In this document: in pieces, positions 62,111 through 64,000 of the stretch | Position numbering within the stretch: the first letter of the stretch is position 1 | Layout of the letters: every line of letters starts with the position of its first letter | Source: Gnetum montanum | Lineage: Eukaryota > Streptophyta > Gnetopsida > Gnetales > Gnetaceae | Assembly (NCBI GenBank): GCA_015680685.1 | Contig: MNCI01004656.1 | Location: 829,772 to 893,771 of the forward strand | Direction: 5' to 3' | Length of the DNA: 64,000 bases | Program-made: the position numbers and the translations under genes | The notes under the pieces: model-generated | What the model was told of the DNA's origin: nothing | What the model saw: the letters and a program-made list of their open reading frames with translations, nothing else | Databases searched by the model: none

Positions 62111-62883
62111 TTGGCCCCTCTTTATCGATGTCTAGAGAACAAGCTCGATGGATGTTGGCAAAGAAAACGAAACACCGTAGCAGGAAAAATGCTAAGGTTA
62201 TCTCTTGGTGAGTACTGGGATGTCGTTTGGCCATGCTTGAGGGTGTTGCATTGGTTTTGTGGAGGTTAAGGTAGAGAGTAGAGGTGAAGTTTAGCTAGGT
62301 CCCTCGTCAGAATGCTCTGAGGGGCTTGTTTGCATTTTCATCTCTGGCTGGCACTATTCTTCAACCTCCTGTAGGCAGGTGTCCCCTCCGCAGGATGAGC
62401 TATATTACATCCATTGGGGGTTCTAACCTACCTATTGAAGCCTTTCACATAGCGAGCTATGTTACATAGGTACCAAAATTTGCACTCTCAAACAACCATG
62501 TTTAGTGCTCAATTTAGCTATGAGATCAGCTACCACATAGTCGAACATTGTGCAAGCTAAAACCATGGTGGGGAACTAAAGTGCAATAATATTGTGGCTA
62601 GGCCACAATACTGTCAGCACCTCAGAAGCAGGAATGGGCCTAGGAACTACCATCAGAGTTATGGGTCATGGCGACGGTAGTTTTGAAGGGTCCGTGTGAT
62701 GTCATATGACGTCTATGAAGGGTTAGTATGACACTGAAGGTGGTGGCGCATATGCCCTGGACTGTGTTCTCCTTGCATCGAGAACCCCATCCTGGAGTGG
62801 CAATGTCCCACCAATGTGCCAGCATCATGCCTCTTCATTTGATGTGTATCTGGTGATGGTGCATATTGAGGGTGCGACACTAA
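62111..62883. other. Element G 3' internal spacer
   Basis: Non-coding. Starts with the conserved block (GATGTTGGCAAAGAAAACG, then AAACACCGTAG) as in C and D. Two GAGCTAT.TTACAT words near 62397 and 62453 match those of C around 28070-28145. Confidence 0.5.
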
Positions 62884-63165
62884 CCCAGTTTCAGGTCTTG
62901 GTAGACCGTGTGCTAGTTTAGGGTCCCAACAGACCACACGTGCTGGTTTGAGGTCTCAGCAAATCGTACATGCTAGTTTTACGTCATGGTGGATGCACGA
63001 TGCCATTTTATATTCATAGTGGACTAACAGTGCCATTTTTATGTTGTGACAGAAGTTTACTACCAGCTTATCATTGTAGTGGGATACTATTCGGTGCTGC
63101 TAGTTTATCGTCATTGCGGCCACTACCTGGTGTGACTGCTAGTTTATCGTCGTAGCTGATGATGC
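62884..63165 (+). repeat. GCTAGTTTA..GTC..GCGGA minisatellite of element G
   Basis: About nine copies, for example GCTAGTTTTACGTCATGGTG, GCCATTTTTATGTTGTGACA and GCTAGTTTATCGTCATTGCG. Same position relative to integrase and LTR as in D. Confidence 0.8.
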
Positions 63166-63189
63166 TTAGTGCTGTCATTACACCTCAGG

Positions 63190-64000
63190 TGTACTATGGC
63201 TTGAGGTACATGTGGTTTACTGGGTTGGCAAGCTCGTTGTTATCCATGTATTCCAGTTTGAAGGCTCCATTCTCGAAGGCTTTAGCGACAACGTAAGGAC
63301 CTTCCCAGTTGGCTGAGAACTTACTTACGTGCTCATGGACGACCTTAAGGATGAGGTCTCCCTATCGTATGGGTCGTCGATGTGGGTCTGCAAGGTTCTG
63401 TTGCTATTATTTGTTCTAATAGTGCTTAATCCATCTCAGCATCTACACTTATTTCTCCTCCACTAAGTCAAGGTCGATGGTTCATGATTCGTTGTTCTGG
63501 GCTTTGCTCACGGTGTTGGATAGGATCATCCAAAGTGAGGGTACCTGCAACTCAAGAGGCAACATAGCTTCAGATTCATAAACGAGATTGTAAGGGGTCT
63601 TACTTGTCATGGTTCTACAAGTTGCCTGATAGGCTAAGAGGACATAGAGTATTTGCTCGTGCCATCGCCTCTTGCTATTGTTAAGCATCCTCCTTAGTAA
63701 GTTGATGATGGACTTATTTGTAGCCTCCGCCTACTTGTTTTCCTGCAGATAGTAAGGGGAAGAAAATGATTGTTTAATGCTTAGGTTGCTACAAAAGGTC
63801 TGGGTTTCTTTATTGCTGAACTACAGTCCATTGTCAGTCACAATAGTCATCAGAAGCCCAAACCTAGTCACGATATTATCGAGGATGAAGTGGCAGAATT
63901 GTTGGGATGTCGTTTTCCTTAGGGGAGGACTTAGTAAAATACTCTATGGTGGTGATAATGAAGCTATGCCTTGTGGAGGACTTAGGAGTGATGGGACCTA
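63190..64000 (-). pseudogene. Integrase of element G, C-terminal half
   Basis: Runs off the right window edge. From right to left: the integrase core with VTDNGL (about 63830-63845), then RRWHEQILYVLLAYQATCRT and TPYNLVYESEAMLPLELQVP (63688-63540), parallel to 44584-44784 in D. The C-terminal part at about 63340-63200 reads WEGPYVVAKAFENGAFKLEY and NNELANPVNHMYLKP. A few stops are present. It would insert the cDNA into the genome; this copy looks decayed but less than D. Confidence 0.85.

Overview
The window looks like nuclear DNA of a land plant with a large, repeat-packed genome. It is AT-rich, has no intact cellular gene, and consists mostly of nested, decaying LTR retrotransposons with plant-type introns and TATA boxes. 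A gymnosperm or fern would fit, but the sequence does not settle it. I see no rRNA, tRNA, organellar or bacterial content.

Layout. 1-1044: end of an LTR whose other part lies outside the window. 2071-10080 (element A): gag-protease on the plus strand, a short motif block, then an antisense multi-exon gene called ORFX here. 10081-12130: AT-rich. 12140-19150: a minisatellite array split by a Ty1/copia-type element (12941-18610) that has two LTRs and gag but no pol. 19980-22725: a ruined DUF7869-type transposase gene. 23518-39100 (element B): gag-protease (+) and ORFX (-), split by element C (26645-33988). C is a complete insertion with a 5-bp target duplication and carries only gag-protease. 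39130-40574 (E): an LTR with its 5' leader. 40575-40961 and 58545-60403 (F): one Ty3/gypsy pol gene cut in two by element D (40962-58544). D is a 17.6-kb Tat-like element with 1.6-kb LTRs, gag-protease, ORFX in antisense, RT, two RNase H domains and integrase. 60404-64000 (G): another Tat-like element, minus strand, running off the end.

A, B, C, D, E and G form one superfamily. They share the LTR ends (TGTAACGAC...GTTTCA on the plus strand), a conserved TATA box in the LTR, a primer-binding site matching the 3' end of tRNA-Asn, and a short motif family around GCTAGTTTTA..GTC..GCGG. The dual RNase H and the tRNA-Asn primer are known Tat-clade traits.

The most interesting content is ORFX. It is a spliced, conserved gene of unknown function on the strand opposite gag, between protease and RT. 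Three diverged copies (6337-10080, 34243-38661, 48231-52280) can be aligned at protein level, and shared splice-site positions can be recognised. Also notable are islands of near-palindromes built from TACGCT/AGCGTA in the LTRs, and a primer-binding region matching about 32 nt of tRNA-Asn.
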